Shown here: positions 35,695-48,337 of the stretch, in pieces
Numbering within the stretch: the stretch's first letter is position 1
Layout of the letters: every line of letters starts with the position of its first letter
Origin: Brachionus plicatilis
Taxonomy: Eukaryota; Rotifera; Eurotatoria; Ploima; Brachionidae
Assembly: GCA_010279815.1 (NCBI GenBank)
Contig: QEOQ01000180.1
Span: 2,220,259-2,284,258, forward strand
Direction of reading: 5' to 3'
Length of the DNA: 64,000 nucleotides
Position numbers and translations under genes: made by a program
The notes under the pieces: model-generated
Databases searched by the model: none
Seen by the model: only the letters and a program-made list of their open reading frames with translations
Told to the model about the DNA's origin: nothing

Positions 35695-37335
35695 TTAATT
35701 TAACTCATCTGCAAAAAGAACGCGTCTCGTCTGTTTGGTAAATTTATTTGGTGAATTATTAATAGAATGTGATCTGATATGACTTGTTTGTTGAGAATTC
35801 TTGATCGGAAGAAAAGTAGATAAACACTGTCTATTATTATGATTAAAATGTGTCACAGTCTTTTCAAAATCTACGCTAGATTCAATATTTTTCTCGTCTA
35901 ATTCACCCACAGACCCTTTAGCTTTCTCAAAATCATTCTTGTAATCGCTGATCGATTCTTCTGAATTTTTTTTAGTTAAATCATTTAAATGCGAATAAAA
36001 ATTGTTATAATATGAGCTTATATTTTTACCATTTTTACCACTGTCAATCGATTGGTCAAATTTTTTGTCACTTTTGGCAAAATTTCTGCGCAAACTCTCC
36101 TGATACAAATCGACATCTTTTCTTTTACAAAATCCCAAATTTGATTGAAAATCCTGATGTGACGAAGGGAAACAGTGATCCCTCCATCGATCTTGTGAAT
36201 TGCTATTTGAAAAACTTTTAAAAATTGTTGAATTAGATCTAATAATATTTTTGCTCAAACAATCATTTTTGTTCCTATGCGTCCAAACTGAATCTTCTGA
36301 ATCCGAACAAGCATAATCTCGGTGTAAATTGGTCAGATTTCTATTAATTTTTTTGAAAGATGACCGTCTCTGAAAAACATCATTGCTAAAATCTGTGCTC
36401 TTCTCCGCTTGAGGTCTAATTATTTCCTGTTTTAAATTAGGTGGCATCGAAAAAGATCGACTTGGATTGGATTTATTCAAGCTATTAAAATAAGACTTAA
36501 ATTTTTCCAAATCAAAAATACGATCACTGTTTTGGTCATCTTTCTGGTCTAGTTCTTCTTTAACAATTGGTCTAAAATTACAATATGGAACCCGATTGCC
36601 AATTCTAACCGGATTGGGTTTGATAGAAAAGTACTGGCTTAGATTTTCGTGTTGATGGTGAATGTCTTTTCTACCAAAATTTCTTTTATTTGATTCACTA
36701 TTAGGCTCAGTACTTCTAGTTCTTCCAGTAATTTTGACAATTATTTTTTTTGGCTTTCTGGAAGCAGACTCTAGAGAGTTGACCGCATTCAATATTTCCA
36801 AAACTATTTCCGTATTTTGCACTGGTTCAGTTAAATTATTCGAGTTAGACTTAGACTTTTCAATTTTTATCGGCAGTTCTTGTGAGTGTGCCTTTTCTTT
36901 TTGCCATGAAGGCGAATCAAATGACTGAGAGGAGCTCATTGAAAAATTCTGACCGCTTTTTCGGCTTAGTGAATTGAACATGGTCTCAGTATGGTTAGAA
37001 ACAGTAAATTCATTGCATGGTTTAATTAAGTTATTTGCATTCGAGTCTATCAAATCGTTTATTTCGATTATTTCCGTGATTTTGATGAATCGGCGAGGGT
37101 CTTTTTCACAATTTTTGTTAAATGTTAATTTTTTAATTAGTTCCTCAGATGAACAGTCTTTATTCGAAAAGTCCACCCTGATATTTTCGGCATCTGATTG
37201 CTTTGTGTTGCTGTCCATTTGAGAACACTTCATTTGATTTGGGGCTTTAAATGGGTTGTTTTGAATACTTGAGTTAGCAAAGGAGATCTCGTCTCTATTG
37301 GACGAGTTCGAGCTTGAATCGGGATTTTTGCTCAT
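35695..37335 (-). CDS. Uncharacterised Ser/Asn-rich disordered protein with RVxF-like motif
   Basis: A single open frame of 546 aa starts at an ATG with no competing upstream start and has no visible intron. I do not recognise a family. The composition is Ser, Asn, Lys and Asp rich, which suggests intrinsic disorder. The only local order is a patch near residue 200 with KIIVKITGR. The last residues contain TRRVLFADELN; RVLF (538-541) followed by AD resembles the RVxF docking motif by which regulatory subunits bind protein phosphatase 1. That is inference from a short motif. The frame is long and clean for such AT-rich DNA, which argues it is a real gene or a large exon. It could also be one exon of a larger gene, though no partner exon is evident nearby. 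Confidence 0.7.
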   Translation of the reverse strand: MSKNPDSSSNSSNRDEISFANSSIQNNPFKAPNQMKCSQMDSNTKQSDAENIRVDFSNKDCSSEELIKKLTFNKNCEKDPRRFIKITEIIEINDLIDSNANNLIKPCNEFTVSNHTETMFNSLSRKSGQNFSMSSSQSFDSPSWQKEKAHSQELPIKIEKSKSNSNNLTEPVQNTEIVLEILNAVNSLESASRKPKKIIVKITGRTRSTEPNSESNKRNFGRKDIHHQHENLSQYFSIKPNPVRIGNRVPYCNFRPIVKEELDQKDDQNSDRIFDLEKFKSYFNSLNKSNPSRSFSMPPNLKQEIIRPQAEKSTDFSNDVFQRRSSFKKINRNLTNLHRDYACSDSEDSVWTHRNKNDCLSKNIIRSNSTIFKSFSNSNSQDRWRDHCFPSSHQDFQSNLGFCKRKDVDLYQESLRRNFAKSDKKFDQSIDSGKNGKNISSYYNNFYSHLNDLTKKNSEESISDYKNDFEKAKGSVGELDEKNIESSVDFEKTVTHFNHNNRQCLSTFLPIKNSQQTSHIRSHSINNSPNKFTKQTRRVLFADELN

Positions 37336-40042
37336 TTAGATAACAAGAAATGTTTTTTGATTTTGATTTGTATTTTCATGTTCCTAAAGAACAATTTGGA
37401 TCGATTCTTTCCGCTTTCTAAGCTTGAAAATATTCAATATCATTCTTGTTTTACTAGAAATAATCAGCTCTATTGTTCTTTAATTGCTTCTTTTTTTAAA
37501 TTTCTATTTAAAAAAAAATATTAACAATATTTTAAATAAATTCCAAAAACTAAGACCAAATAATTGATTGTATTTCCTTATTTAAATAAATATTTTTTCG
37601 ATAGTCTGTAACAAATTTTACAAGGCTTTAAACGATTCAAAAATTTGAATTATATTGTCTTATAGATGATTGTAAAATTTTAGGTCATCAGCCATTTATA
37701 AAAAAGACGATACGATCCGCTATATATTTTAAATTATGTTAGAAAAAAATTTAAATTTAAAATTAATAAGTTAAGTTCAAAATATCATGCGATTTTTTTT
37801 TATTAATTTTGTCATCCTCAAAGTAATTATTTAAGTTGCTGTGGCATTTTTGGAAAATTTCTAGCCGAAAAAAATTAAGTTAAAAAAAATTGTCTCCTTT
37901 TTATACTAAAAACAAAAGAAATTAAATTTATTTATTTTTCACTGGTCTATTCGAGTCGATTTGCGACTTTATGATATTCAAAATTTTATTAAATTCAAAT
38001 ATTTTTATGCTGATTTTGAAGCTCTAATTAGATTTTAAAATTTAAAATATTACTTAAACCATTATCTTTTAGAAACATTGCTATACTTAATTGAATTATT
38101 GGAAAAAAAAATACGATTCTCGTTGATAATCTTAGCTAAAATTAGCTAAATAATATTTTTTTTTGCTTCAAACATTTTTTTTTTAGGTTAAATATCTAAT
38201 TCAAAAAATTTAAATATATTAATTAACTTCTTAATACCAGTATAAGTGCAAATTTACTTAAGACTTATTTACAAAAGTGTACTAACTTCTCGATTTCTCT
38301 GTGGCTTTTTTGAAAAGGACTTGGCTCTTTTCTATTTGTCAATTAATTGCCATTATCGGATTAAAAAAGCAATTTATATAAAGTCAGTATTGAGGCTTAA
38401 GAAAACAATTTTCATGAATTAAAAATTTTGAATCTTTTTTCTTAAAATAATCTTTCATTAATCTTTGAATACAAAAATATCAAAATTAAACAAAAATAAA
38501 ATCATCTTTTGATTCTAATTGACCTTACACTCCTATAATCAAATTGAAATCAAATATTAAATTAAAAAATATTATTAATAAAATTATTTGAAAAAAAATA
38601 TTTAAAATTTTTAATTAAAAAAAAAACAATATTTAAAAACAATTATCTTCAGAGTTTCTTTAAAGTCCCAAAAAAAAGTCCAAGTCCTGAATTTTTTTTT
38701 AAAATTTGCTAGATCAGGCTTCATATCAAGAAATTTATATACTCTTGGTTTGTCTAATGCAATAGATTTGCCATATATCAGAATTTTGTTGAAATTTTAG
38801 CATAAATTTCTTCTTCAGTATCTAAAATTTTAAAGCCTGGGCTTGGACTTTTGAATGAAAATTAAAAAAAAAAGTCCGGACTTTGACTTGACTTGAGACT
38901 TTTAACTTCTAAACAACTCTGATTATCTTTATTCAAATTTGATTATTTGAATTATTTAACAATTTTTTTGAGTAAAATTAAAAAAAAATGCGTCTTTAAT
39001 TTTCTTCATCTTAAAGAAATTCTTTAGCTTAATTTTATCTAATCTTAGATAATAAAAGTTTTCAAAATATTTGTTTCTTCTTTTCATTTTTCTAGCAGAT
39101 ATTGAATTAAAATTGCCAAGAAATTTCCTTCTAAAATTTATAATTAAAAATGAATTTTTAATTAAAGTTAAAAAAAAAGTTCTTTAAATTCTCCGTTGAT
39201 TTAAGTGGTACTTACGCTTCTAATTTTTATAATAGATTCTTCGATGTATTTTTAAATTATTATTTTTTTATCTAAGTTTGGTTAAATTTAATTTTTCCGA
39301 AATCAGGATCACTTGAGAGTTTATATAATAATTGCTGTTCTTCTTTTAGTTTTGAATGAGTATTTGAAAATCTTTTGATTGTCATCGATTTATATATCCA
39401 TGAGCTTTATTTGTTTTGTTATGAATAATTGGAAATTTTTTTCATTTACTGATTGTCTTTAATTATTAGATAGTTCATTTTGGTCCTTTTAAATAGTTGA
39501 TTTATTTTAAATTGTTAGACTTGTCTGATTATGATTACAAAATTTTCATGAAATGGAATTTCAAACAGTTTAAACTACTAAGGCTAAAAAAGAGAAGAGA
39601 AAAGGAAAGGGGAATCTTTAAGTGATTTATTTATACATTTAGGTATCATTGATAAATATTAAATGAGTGATTGAAGATTTTATTGAATATAATGAAGATT
39701 TTCAAAATTTGAAATTCAAATTTTACAATTAAATATTTCTTTTATTTTATTTACACTCTAAAAATCGATATAAGATCTCCCAAAAGGATCAAAGGTTTAG
39801 ATTTTATAATGAAATTTTCTTTTCAAAATTGATTCAAAGTTGCTATCAAAAAAAAAATAGTTAAAAAGATAAAACAGACATGAATGACAAAAATTTAAAA
39901 TTATTTTCCCAAATTTTTCATAAAAAGATAACAATAATTCAAGTGAATTAATATTTCATAAAATTAAATAAAAACCTAGATCGATTAAAACAAATTATAA
40001 ACATTTAATTCCTATGAATCAAATTTACATAAGAATTTTAAA
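37336..40042. other. Intergenic region with a hAT-like MITE
   Basis: About 2.7 kb between the 3' end of formin copy A and the start of the disordered-protein gene. It holds the MITE at 38650-38921. Nothing else can be supported. Confidence 0.6.
38650..38921. mobile_element. Short hAT-like MITE with 8-bp target-site duplication
   Basis: The left end reads CAGAGTTTCTTTAAAGTC and the right end, reverse complemented, CAGAGTTGTTTAGAAGTTAAA. The identical 8-mer ATTATCTT lies directly outside both ends (38642-38649 and 38922-38929). Subterminal GTCCAAGTCC and GACTTGACTTG repeats mirror each other. At 272 bp it has no coding capacity. The termini share CAGAGTT with the element at 7820, so both are probably hAT-type. 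Confidence 0.87.
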
Positions 40043-43000
40043 CTATTGGACTTCTTGAAGGACGGCACGAGGAGATTGTTTATGCATTGTACGCCGAAAA
40101 TCTGCTAAAAAAATTAAAAAAGAATAGAAAATATTTATTTTAGAAAATGTATAAAATTTACCCATTAAGTTATGATCACGTCGTATTGGTCTTCTCCGAC
40201 CTGAACCATTGGTATTCGGATTCGTAGCTTCGAATATTTTACCACTTTGAAGTGCTTCTAACAAATTGTCCATAACACCGGTATCGCCATCTCCTCCATT
40301 AGCACCTGATTTTATAAATTTCTCTTTCTGAGCCTTTCTCACTTGTTTTTCCTTTTCTCTTATTTTTCTTTCTTCCTCAGCTCGACGAATTTTTTCTTCT
40401 GTTTCTCTGAATTTAAGGTTGTCATTCAAACATTGCTCAAACTGATGACAAAATGTTTTCAAATCGGTAAAAAACTCGCCCAGCGGGTACTTGGAACTAT
40501 CAAATGTGTAAAATTCGGCCAATTCCTTGTAACAGTCATTCATTTTGTTGAACATGCAATCTAGAGTTTCGTATCTAGTTCGAGCATCACTTGAAAAAGT
40601 CTCCATTACCTCTAAATACTTGTCTGTTGAATCGAGTCTATTTTTGAAATTTTTTATATCCAATTCAAGGTTGTTTATACTTGTTTTCATTTCGTTTAGA
40701 CTTTTTTGAATAATAGGTCCATCGACTTAAATTAAAAAAATTAATTTAAATAAAAATTTAAATATTTTTCTTTCACTTTTAGACGCTTGTTCAAGGAACG
40801 CATTAAAATCATCGTAAAAATTCTCAATTTGCGGATGTTTTTCAGTGATTATTTGAGAAACTAAATGGAGAAGTGTCCGCTTGTTATCATTTGCTTTGGT
40901 TCCAAAGAACTTAAAAAATAACTCATTTGTTTAATTTTTAGCGTTAATAAATTAGGATTGGAATAAAAAAAAGAATAAAATTAATTTTTAATAAAAAATT
41001 CTAGAATATAGATTTTGTTCGAAAATTTTTATTTAATTTTAAGGATGGTTTCAAAGATTATTTGGAAATTATAAATTTCTTAAGAATAAAATTTTTTGTA
41101 ATGATTGTTTTTCTGATCATCGAACTGAACTCTGGAAAATCTTTTTTTTTGAATTAGAAAAAATATTTAATCGATAATTTTGTTTTGACATCATACCGAA
41201 TTTTATAAGAATTGTGAACTAAAATATAACATAAAGTTTTTCTAAAAGTGAGTTGATAGAGTTAAATGAAAATGAAAGGGTGTTAATTTTTATTAACTTA
41301 AATAAACTCGTTTTTAAACCGACTCAAGATCTATAACCTGTTCAAAACTGACTTGAGATTTACAAATTATGCTCAAAAAATCTTTTCCTTTTTGTTTTTA
41401 TATTTTTAATGCCGTAATTTTTTTAAAATTTTTAATTTGTCTTTTTAGTGCGAAGAATAAGACAAAAATTTAATCGTTAAAAAAATGAAAATCTTTTTTT
41501 TTTGAGGCTTTGTAAAAATCCAAAATAAATAAGTCGGTCTTGAAGTTGAGGTAATTTTAAGTATTTTAGTTTTACTGAGCCGAAATTTAAATCATTTTAT
41601 CTTTTTTAAAAATAAATTGAATTCGACGTTATTTTAATAGATTGATTTATTTTGGCAAAATGTAGATAATTTTACATTTTTACATTTTCATATTTTTAGA
41701 TTTTTTGTGCAAAATTTCATAAAATTTTTATTTTAAATTTAAATAATTTGGAAGAGTTTTTTTTTATTTTCTGAAATATTGCACAAAAAACCTAAAAAAA
41801 TGAAAATTTAAAAATGTAAAATTATTTTCATTTTGCCTTTATTTTCAATCTGGTTCAAAGTAAAAAGAACTTATAAATTTTAAAAGTATGGTTCTTCTAG
41901 TGTTCATCTAATGATTAATAAATTTATTTAATTGAGACTACACATCTGCGAGTCATCATATCATAACTTTAAAAAATAACTTTCATTAATACTATTTTTT
42001 TTGAAAAAAGATTTTTTTTTGCCGATTAAAGTTTACAAGTTAAATTGACCAAACTTAAGAATTTCAGATGAAAAGAATTTTTGAAAATTTAATTTCAAAT
42101 GGAAGTAAAAGTAAAAAAAAAATGAACCTTTGGCAGATATTTCATGTCGAAGCCAATAGATCCTTCTAAGCTGCTGCTTCCACTATTGAGAAAATTTCCC
42201 ACAAGTAAAAATACTTCCAGCAGTTTTTGGAATTTTTCGCTATTCTTAACATCGATACAAGCTTGAGTTCCAGCTACCAAGTCAACTCGAATCTCATCCT
42301 GATGTTCTGGAAACTTACACTTGAATATTAGACTTTTTATTCGTTTTCTCAAGCCTTTTATCTGAGAGATCTAGAATAAAGTTTAAATTTAAAGAAAAAA
42401 TAAATTTTTTATTAAAAAATAACACGTCTTATTAAAACTTACTATGACCAAAAATTTTTCCGATGAGTCTAAATCATCAATATTCTCTTTCAATTCTTGA
42501 TATTTTGCCAAAGTTGTATCATCTGGCAGAAATTTTTCCAGCTGCTCTAGAGAACTTTGTGACAGTTTGTTCAAATCGCATTTCATGAGCCATTCGAAAA
42601 TTTCTTTCGGATCAGCTTTGAATGATTTCAATAAGATGGCTAAAAAAAACGTTAATTAAAATATTTTTCAAATAAACTTTGTAAATAAATTACATAAATT
42701 TTGTGCTTGTTTGTCATCCAGATATTTTAGTTCTTTTGCTGTTTGTTTTCTTTTCAAAGTTAGTTCTTCATAACCTTTGGCCTCGACCAGTTCTTAGAAT
42801 CAAAAATTTCAAAACAAAATTTTATTTAAATCGAAAATTCCAATGCTCAAAAATATTCTTTTTTTTCAAAGATAATCAATCATTTCTTGTTATTATTAAA
42901 AAAGAAAATTGCAAAAATCAATTTTAAACGTGTCTTTGGTTTCTGGTATTTCTTAGTTGAAAATTATCAAACAATAATTATTAGTAATTGAATCTACTAA

Positions 43001-46000
43001 TTTTAATTTTATATTGGTAAGAATTTTTCTGATTAAAGCGGACATTATAGTGGCGAAAACAAATTTAAACTTTTATTTTTTTAAAAAAAGATTATTTCAG
43101 GTAAAGTGGTAGCAAATGGTAAATTTTAAATGTTGTTAGACAATGATTTTTAAAAATCTAAATAAAACATTGTCGAAAAAATATTATTTAGTTTTTATTC
43201 TTTGGATAAAATGATATTCATATAAATAGGGACAATATTTGGTTGAAGATTAAGTAAATAAAAATACGTAAATAATAAAAAACAACACATAAAAAAGAAT
43301 CTGAAAATTTATCTCCTAATAAAAGTGAAAAAAAAATTATTCCTAAAAAAAAATTTAAAAAAGACATAAATTATTTAGTTTTGTGATTTTTTAAAGTCTA
43401 AAAATCACAAAAGTCGAAGTTTAAACTTCAGTATAAATTAAAATTTAAATAATTAATAATTTATGTTACTTATTTACTTAAATTTATCTTTGTAGTAAAA
43501 AAAAAATTATACTTAATATCGGGGCAGGTCAATTTGACCCGACTCAATAGTTTACTTAATTATTTTAAGTTATTTCATAGTTATTTATTGATTTTAAATT
43601 AAATTTTTTATTCAAATACTAAAGCGAAGTGCTGCTTTGGCCACTTTGGAATTAAAACTTCTAGAGAAACTAAATTTTTTTTAGTTAAATCAATAAATAA
43701 ACATCAGTGATTAAATTTTTTCACCAAATTGAAAAAATTGGCTCCCTAGCGTAAAATATTTTTTTTTGTGAAATTTCTCTTTTTAAATAAATTTTTTTCT
43801 TTTTTGTGTTTTTTTCATTATTTATGCTTATCAATATACAATCTTCGTCTTCAATATTTTTACTGTTTGCAATTAATTTAAAATGGTGGGAATTTTTAAA
43901 TAATCTTACTTGATTTAGCTGGTTTTGTAGAAAAATTTTCTGTCAAAACTTTAAAAATATCATCGCTGGCAAATTTTTCTTCGTTGACTTTGACCCAAAA
44001 AGAATTCTCTTTCAAGCGATTTGTTTGAATTTTACTCCAATTAATCCGCTTTAAGGGTTGATCAACGCAGAATTTTTTTTTTTCCTTCATTCCAAACGGA
44101 AGAGAATTCACTTAAAAATAAAAATTATAAATAAAAAAAATGAACGACTAAAAAATACTTAGAGGAGGAGGTGGACCCCTTTGAATCAACAGGGGTGGTG
44201 GTGGCGGGCCACCCAGCATTGGAGGAGGTGGCGGGGGAGCTGGTGGTCCTCCAGAAAATCCTGGTAAAGGTGGCGGCGGCGGTGGTGGTGTCGGTCCTCC
44301 AATAAACCCTGGTAATGGTGGTGGAGGCGGAGGAGGACCACCAATGGGAGGAAGCAATGGAGGAGGTGGAGGTGGCGGCGGTGGTGGTGTAGCCGCTTGG
44401 TCCGAATCTTGTGAAGCCAATTCAGCACTCAATCTTTTGTTCAGCAAATTTTCCATTTCACCAGCAACTTCATCTGGTATCTTTTGTTTCAGTTGGTTTA
44501 ATACTTCTTCGGTGCATTTCAATTTGATATTTAATGTGTGACACTTGGCTTCAAGTTCTTGTTTTTCCGAAACAGCAGTTTCAAGTCTTTTCGAGTTCAC
44601 TACAGACATTTTTCCACCATTGTCAGATATTTCATTTTGAGCCGATTCCTTAAGTGCACCTATTGATCAAAAATAAAATAGAAAAAAATTAATTTTATTT
44701 GACTTTTCTAAAGCATATTTTTTGTTAAAGTATAAAATATTATTACTCAACATTGAGTCAATGTCAAAATCCAATTTTGGACCATAATTAAAATCGGGAT
44801 CACGTCCATCTTTGTGAAGAGCTATTCGAGCCACACATTCTTCAATCAATCTAAAATAAGAATAGCGAATGTGAATATCATCTCTGACTAGCAAAAGATG
44901 CTGCAAAATCGACAAAAGACAACATTCGGATGGCGAATCTTTTACCGAGTTGAACAAATATTCAAAGCATGTTTTTGGATCTAAATTTTTAAATTTTAAT
45001 TTTTGAACATTAATTTTTAAATTTTAATTTTAATAAGAAAAAATAACTCAAAAACTCATTTTTGTTCTTACCTTCCCAAAAGCCAACTATATTATCAAAA
45101 TAGTTGTCCATTTTTTCAAAGTTATCTTGTGCATGGCTCTCAAATATTGCTATTTGCTTCATCAATTTATCCGATTCTTTTTCCATAGAATCGTCCAGTG
45201 ATCCATATTTTTGTTTTAGACTCTTTTAATTAGAATTATATTAATTGTTTCAATTTTTTTACCAAAGCTTACATCTATGGCTAAAGCGAGACCACATCGA
45301 TTAAAATCGCTTCTTAAGTGTATTTTAAAATCCAAACTGTCCGCATTACAAATCAAGGCATTTATTAAAATCATTGAGCTTATCTTTTATAAAAAATTTT
45401 AGTATTTGATCATTTATTTTATTAATAAATAAATTACTTTCAATTCTTTGTCGTCATTTATAGTGATGCCTTTGACAATCGAATAAAATCGATGATTTCC
45501 GGTGAATTTCGCTGATTCTGCAATCGCCGTCAAAACTTTTTCTTGACTAAAAAATTAAAAATTATTTTAATCTTTTTTCAATTAATAAAAATAAAAGAAT
45601 TTTTTGAATTTATTTTTTTCCGCGGTAGAAGCCCGAAATTAAAATAACAAATAAAGCAGTTCAATAAAAAAAGAAAACAATTCACTAGACATAATTTGTA
45701 GTCTAACAAACAACTTGATCATGACAACATTGATAAATTAAGTATCACGAACGAATTTAATTAAGAGATCATAAAATAAAAAACGAAACGAACCGAAAAA
45801 AGAATCTAAAACTTAAGAATCTACTTCTTCCAAGTGATAAGTCTGCCAGCAAGTAATAGATTATTAATTTGTATTAATCTTAAAATTTAAATTATATTTA
45901 AATATTCTGAAAATATGTATTTTTTTATATCATTATAAGCTTATCAATTAAAATAAAACAATTTTTTTTACTTACTCTAATACAGCCAAAACGGCTAATA

Positions 46001-47168
46001 ATGTACAAGCTACATTCATTGTTGGTGTATCATTGCAGTCAATGCAAGTAGCAATAGCCATCAGTGTAGGTTTGCTATCAAGGACAACAGAAATTCCATA
46101 CTTAAAAGAGAAAGTTCAAAATTTGTTGTTTAAGATCTGAGTCGGATTTTTTTTAAATGGTTGTTGAAAAAAATTCTTACTGAAGTATTAATAAAGGATT
46201 TTAAAGTTTTTATGCATTCAAATCGGATTTCTTTACTCAATTGAGTGTCTTTATCTTTAAATTCATTGCTATTGTAGCCAGACTGATTAGATAATAAAGT
46301 GCCAGTTAGGAAATTTGAATTGTAATATTGGTTTCCAGAGTTGTTATTGTACAAAATTGAATATTTTGTTTTGTAGTCTGTAATTATTTCCTGTAGTGCT
46401 TGGAATCCGCTTGCATGGCTGAATTCTTCAAGCCAACTACACAAAATTTTTTGAGAAAATTTTTTAAAAAATTTATTTTTATCAATTTTGCACAAATACA
46501 TACCTTACTGGTTTTGAAGCAATACATACACTTATTCGCTTAATAGCTTTATAGAGGTGTTTTAGATTTTCTTTTAAATTTTTGGAATTTCGAACTGCCT
46601 CTCTCAAGTAATTTGCCATATTTGTTGGCTTGTCGTCCATTTCATTTTCGTTTTTTCTCATATTTATCAAAAGACTTTTTTTTGATTCCAATGGCAAGCT
46701 TCTCATCTTTTCAATGTCTTTATCTGATTTTAGATTTAGACCACTCTTTAAAAGTTGTTTTAAATTTAACTAGATAAAAATCTTTGATAAATATTTACCA
46801 ATATATTCTTTTCAAATTCTTCGTTTATTTGTTCAGGATTCATTTGATCATAAATGTTGAGATTGGGAAGATGACTTGCAGCCAATGCTTGTACCGAGGA
46901 CCTTTGAAAAATTGCTTAAATCAGTTGGTTTTTTTTATGTGTTAAACAACCTGAATGAAACATTATTTGCACTTGAAAAGGATTTCGATGTAGTGTCCAA
47001 GTCTGAGTCATGTATTGAACTCGAATTTTCATCAGCTTTGAACATATTTTCATCATTTATGTCGGAGAATCTGAGGTCAGATGCAGATGGTCGTTGATTT
47101 GGTAAATTTTTTTTGCTTCGGAAAGTTCCGACTTTGTTTATGAATGATTTAAATGGTTCTTTACTCAT
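40043..47168 (-). CDS. DIAPH: Diaphanous-related formin, copy A
   Basis: Seventeen exons: 47168-46951, 46901-46799, 46745-46504, 46436-46181, 46100-45976, 45546-45438, 45383-45273, 45222-45072, 44980-44747, 44659-44159, 44110-43910, 42792-42694, 42639-42443, 42370-42128, 40909-40777, 40725-40162 and 40104-40043. All phases close to give 1182 aa. In order: a basic N-terminus; GTPase-binding and inhibitory (DID) region with KPVSW and SILQHLLLVRDD; a short coiled coil; FH1 with runs of 6-10 prolines separated by GG and LPGF; FH2 starting near LKRINWSKI, with LLVGNFLNSG; and a DAD near 1122, GDTGVMDNLLEALQSG, followed by RRRPIRR. Known role: Rho-activated formins nucleate and elongate actin filaments with profilin, and DID-DAD contact holds them inactive. 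All of these parts are present. FH1 ends with an extra LLIQRGPPPP segment absent from copy B. Confidence 0.95.
40185..42748. repeat. Formin duplication block 1, copy A (pairs with 52359-54579)
   Basis: Exons and introns here are nearly identical to 52359-54579, including non-coding sequence, apart from a roughly 370-bp insertion near 41650-42020 and small indels. Similarity stops abruptly at both edges: inside the DAD exon on one side and inside the exon at 42694-42792 on the other. Confidence 0.88.
41654..41837. mobile_element. Foldback element present only in formin copy A
   Basis: Arms of about 66 bp start GGCAAAATG and are inverted at the right end (CATTTTGCC), with roughly 90 percent pairing including ATTTTACATTTTTA and TTTTTTGTGCAA. 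It lies in the intron at 40910-42127. The matching intron of copy B lacks it, so the paralogue offers an empty site, although the extra sequence in copy A reaches to about 42020. Confidence 0.75.
44208..45390. repeat. Formin duplication block 2, copy A (pairs with 57286-58472)
   Basis: This covers most of FH1 back to the acceptor of exon 7. Introns and exons match the other copy with only scattered differences, including the number of proline codons in one FH1 run. Similarity ends a few bases beyond the exon 7 acceptor, and upstream exons are diverged. Confidence 0.88.
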
Positions 47169-48337
47169 ATTCTCAGCATCTAATTTATCATTTCAATCTT
47201 AATCTAGACAAAGAAAATGATAATAAATAATTTTAAATTTCACCTTTTTAATTTTCATAATCTTGATTATTTTAAATTTTAAAAAAATTGAATCAAATCT
47301 TATGGAAAAGTCACGCGTGAAACCAAGTATACATATGCACACTGAATAAAAATCAACTCACGAACCAAAATTTTTTTAAAAACTTAAGAAAAAGCTTGAT
47401 TTAATTTAGATTGTTTTAATGTCCTGACTAAAGAAAAACGAAAGTATTCATAAGTTGTCTATTAGTAAACCAAAAAAACATCTCTAAGTAATGTGATACT
47501 TTTTTCTAAGCTTTTTAATTTAATTATTCGTCATAATATTTCATTAATAAATGTTGAGTTGCATAACAGAAAGTTTATCTCATTATGGTTTGTTTAGAAC
47601 TTTCAAATTCTATGTTTTTCTTGAAAATTTTGTTCATACTTTTTAATTGCGAAAAAAACAACTTTTTGCTGATTATTCTTGAAAATTCGAATTTTTTAAT
47701 TTTTCAACTAGAATTTAAAGAAAATTATGAATTTTAATTCAATTCAATTTTTTAAGTTAAATTGAGCTTGATATTTTGATGCTTATTATTTTTATCTTAA
47801 CAAGGTTTAGTTTAATTACAAAAATAAATTACTTTCTTTATATTTCAAGAGAACATATTTTTAAAACTATTTTTAGTATAATATCATCAAAACTTTTGCA
47901 AAATTTTAAAATGAATACTTCCAGTTTACAAAAACTACTAGATCAAATAAAATTTGATTGCAAATAATTAAATAAGCTTATAGATAAACTAAAGTAAATC
48001 TTTTCTTTATTTTGAGGGTTACCTTAGGATTTTGCTTAAATTTGATTATTTTACTTTAAGTATTAATGAGAAAATCACACCTCTGAGAGATCTTTTTTTC
48101 TTATTGTCTTGCAATGATTTCTTAAATTACAAGATAAAAATTATATGCCATATGTTTTTATTTATTTAATGCAACAAAAGCCAAAAAACAAAAAAAAACA
48201 AACTGAGCACTTGTTAGAATTAACCAAAATTTAAATTATTTAGAAAAAATGTGATATTTTTTATTTAGAACTTTCTAAATCAGATAGAAAAATATTTGAT
48301 TCTAGTTAAAATTATATTTTATTTGATTAAAATAAAA
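47169..48337. other. Intergenic region between MRI1 and formin copy A
   Basis: About 1.2 kb. This is the promoter side of formin copy A and the 3' side of MRI1, both on the minus strand. I see no gene or delimited repeat. Confidence 0.6.

Noticed and set aside
44186..44428. His/Leu-rich frames in the formin FH1 exons (also 57268-57510) and Gly-rich plus-strand frames (44344-44541, 57246-57623)
   Set aside because: They are alternate-frame and antisense readings of the poly-proline repeats.
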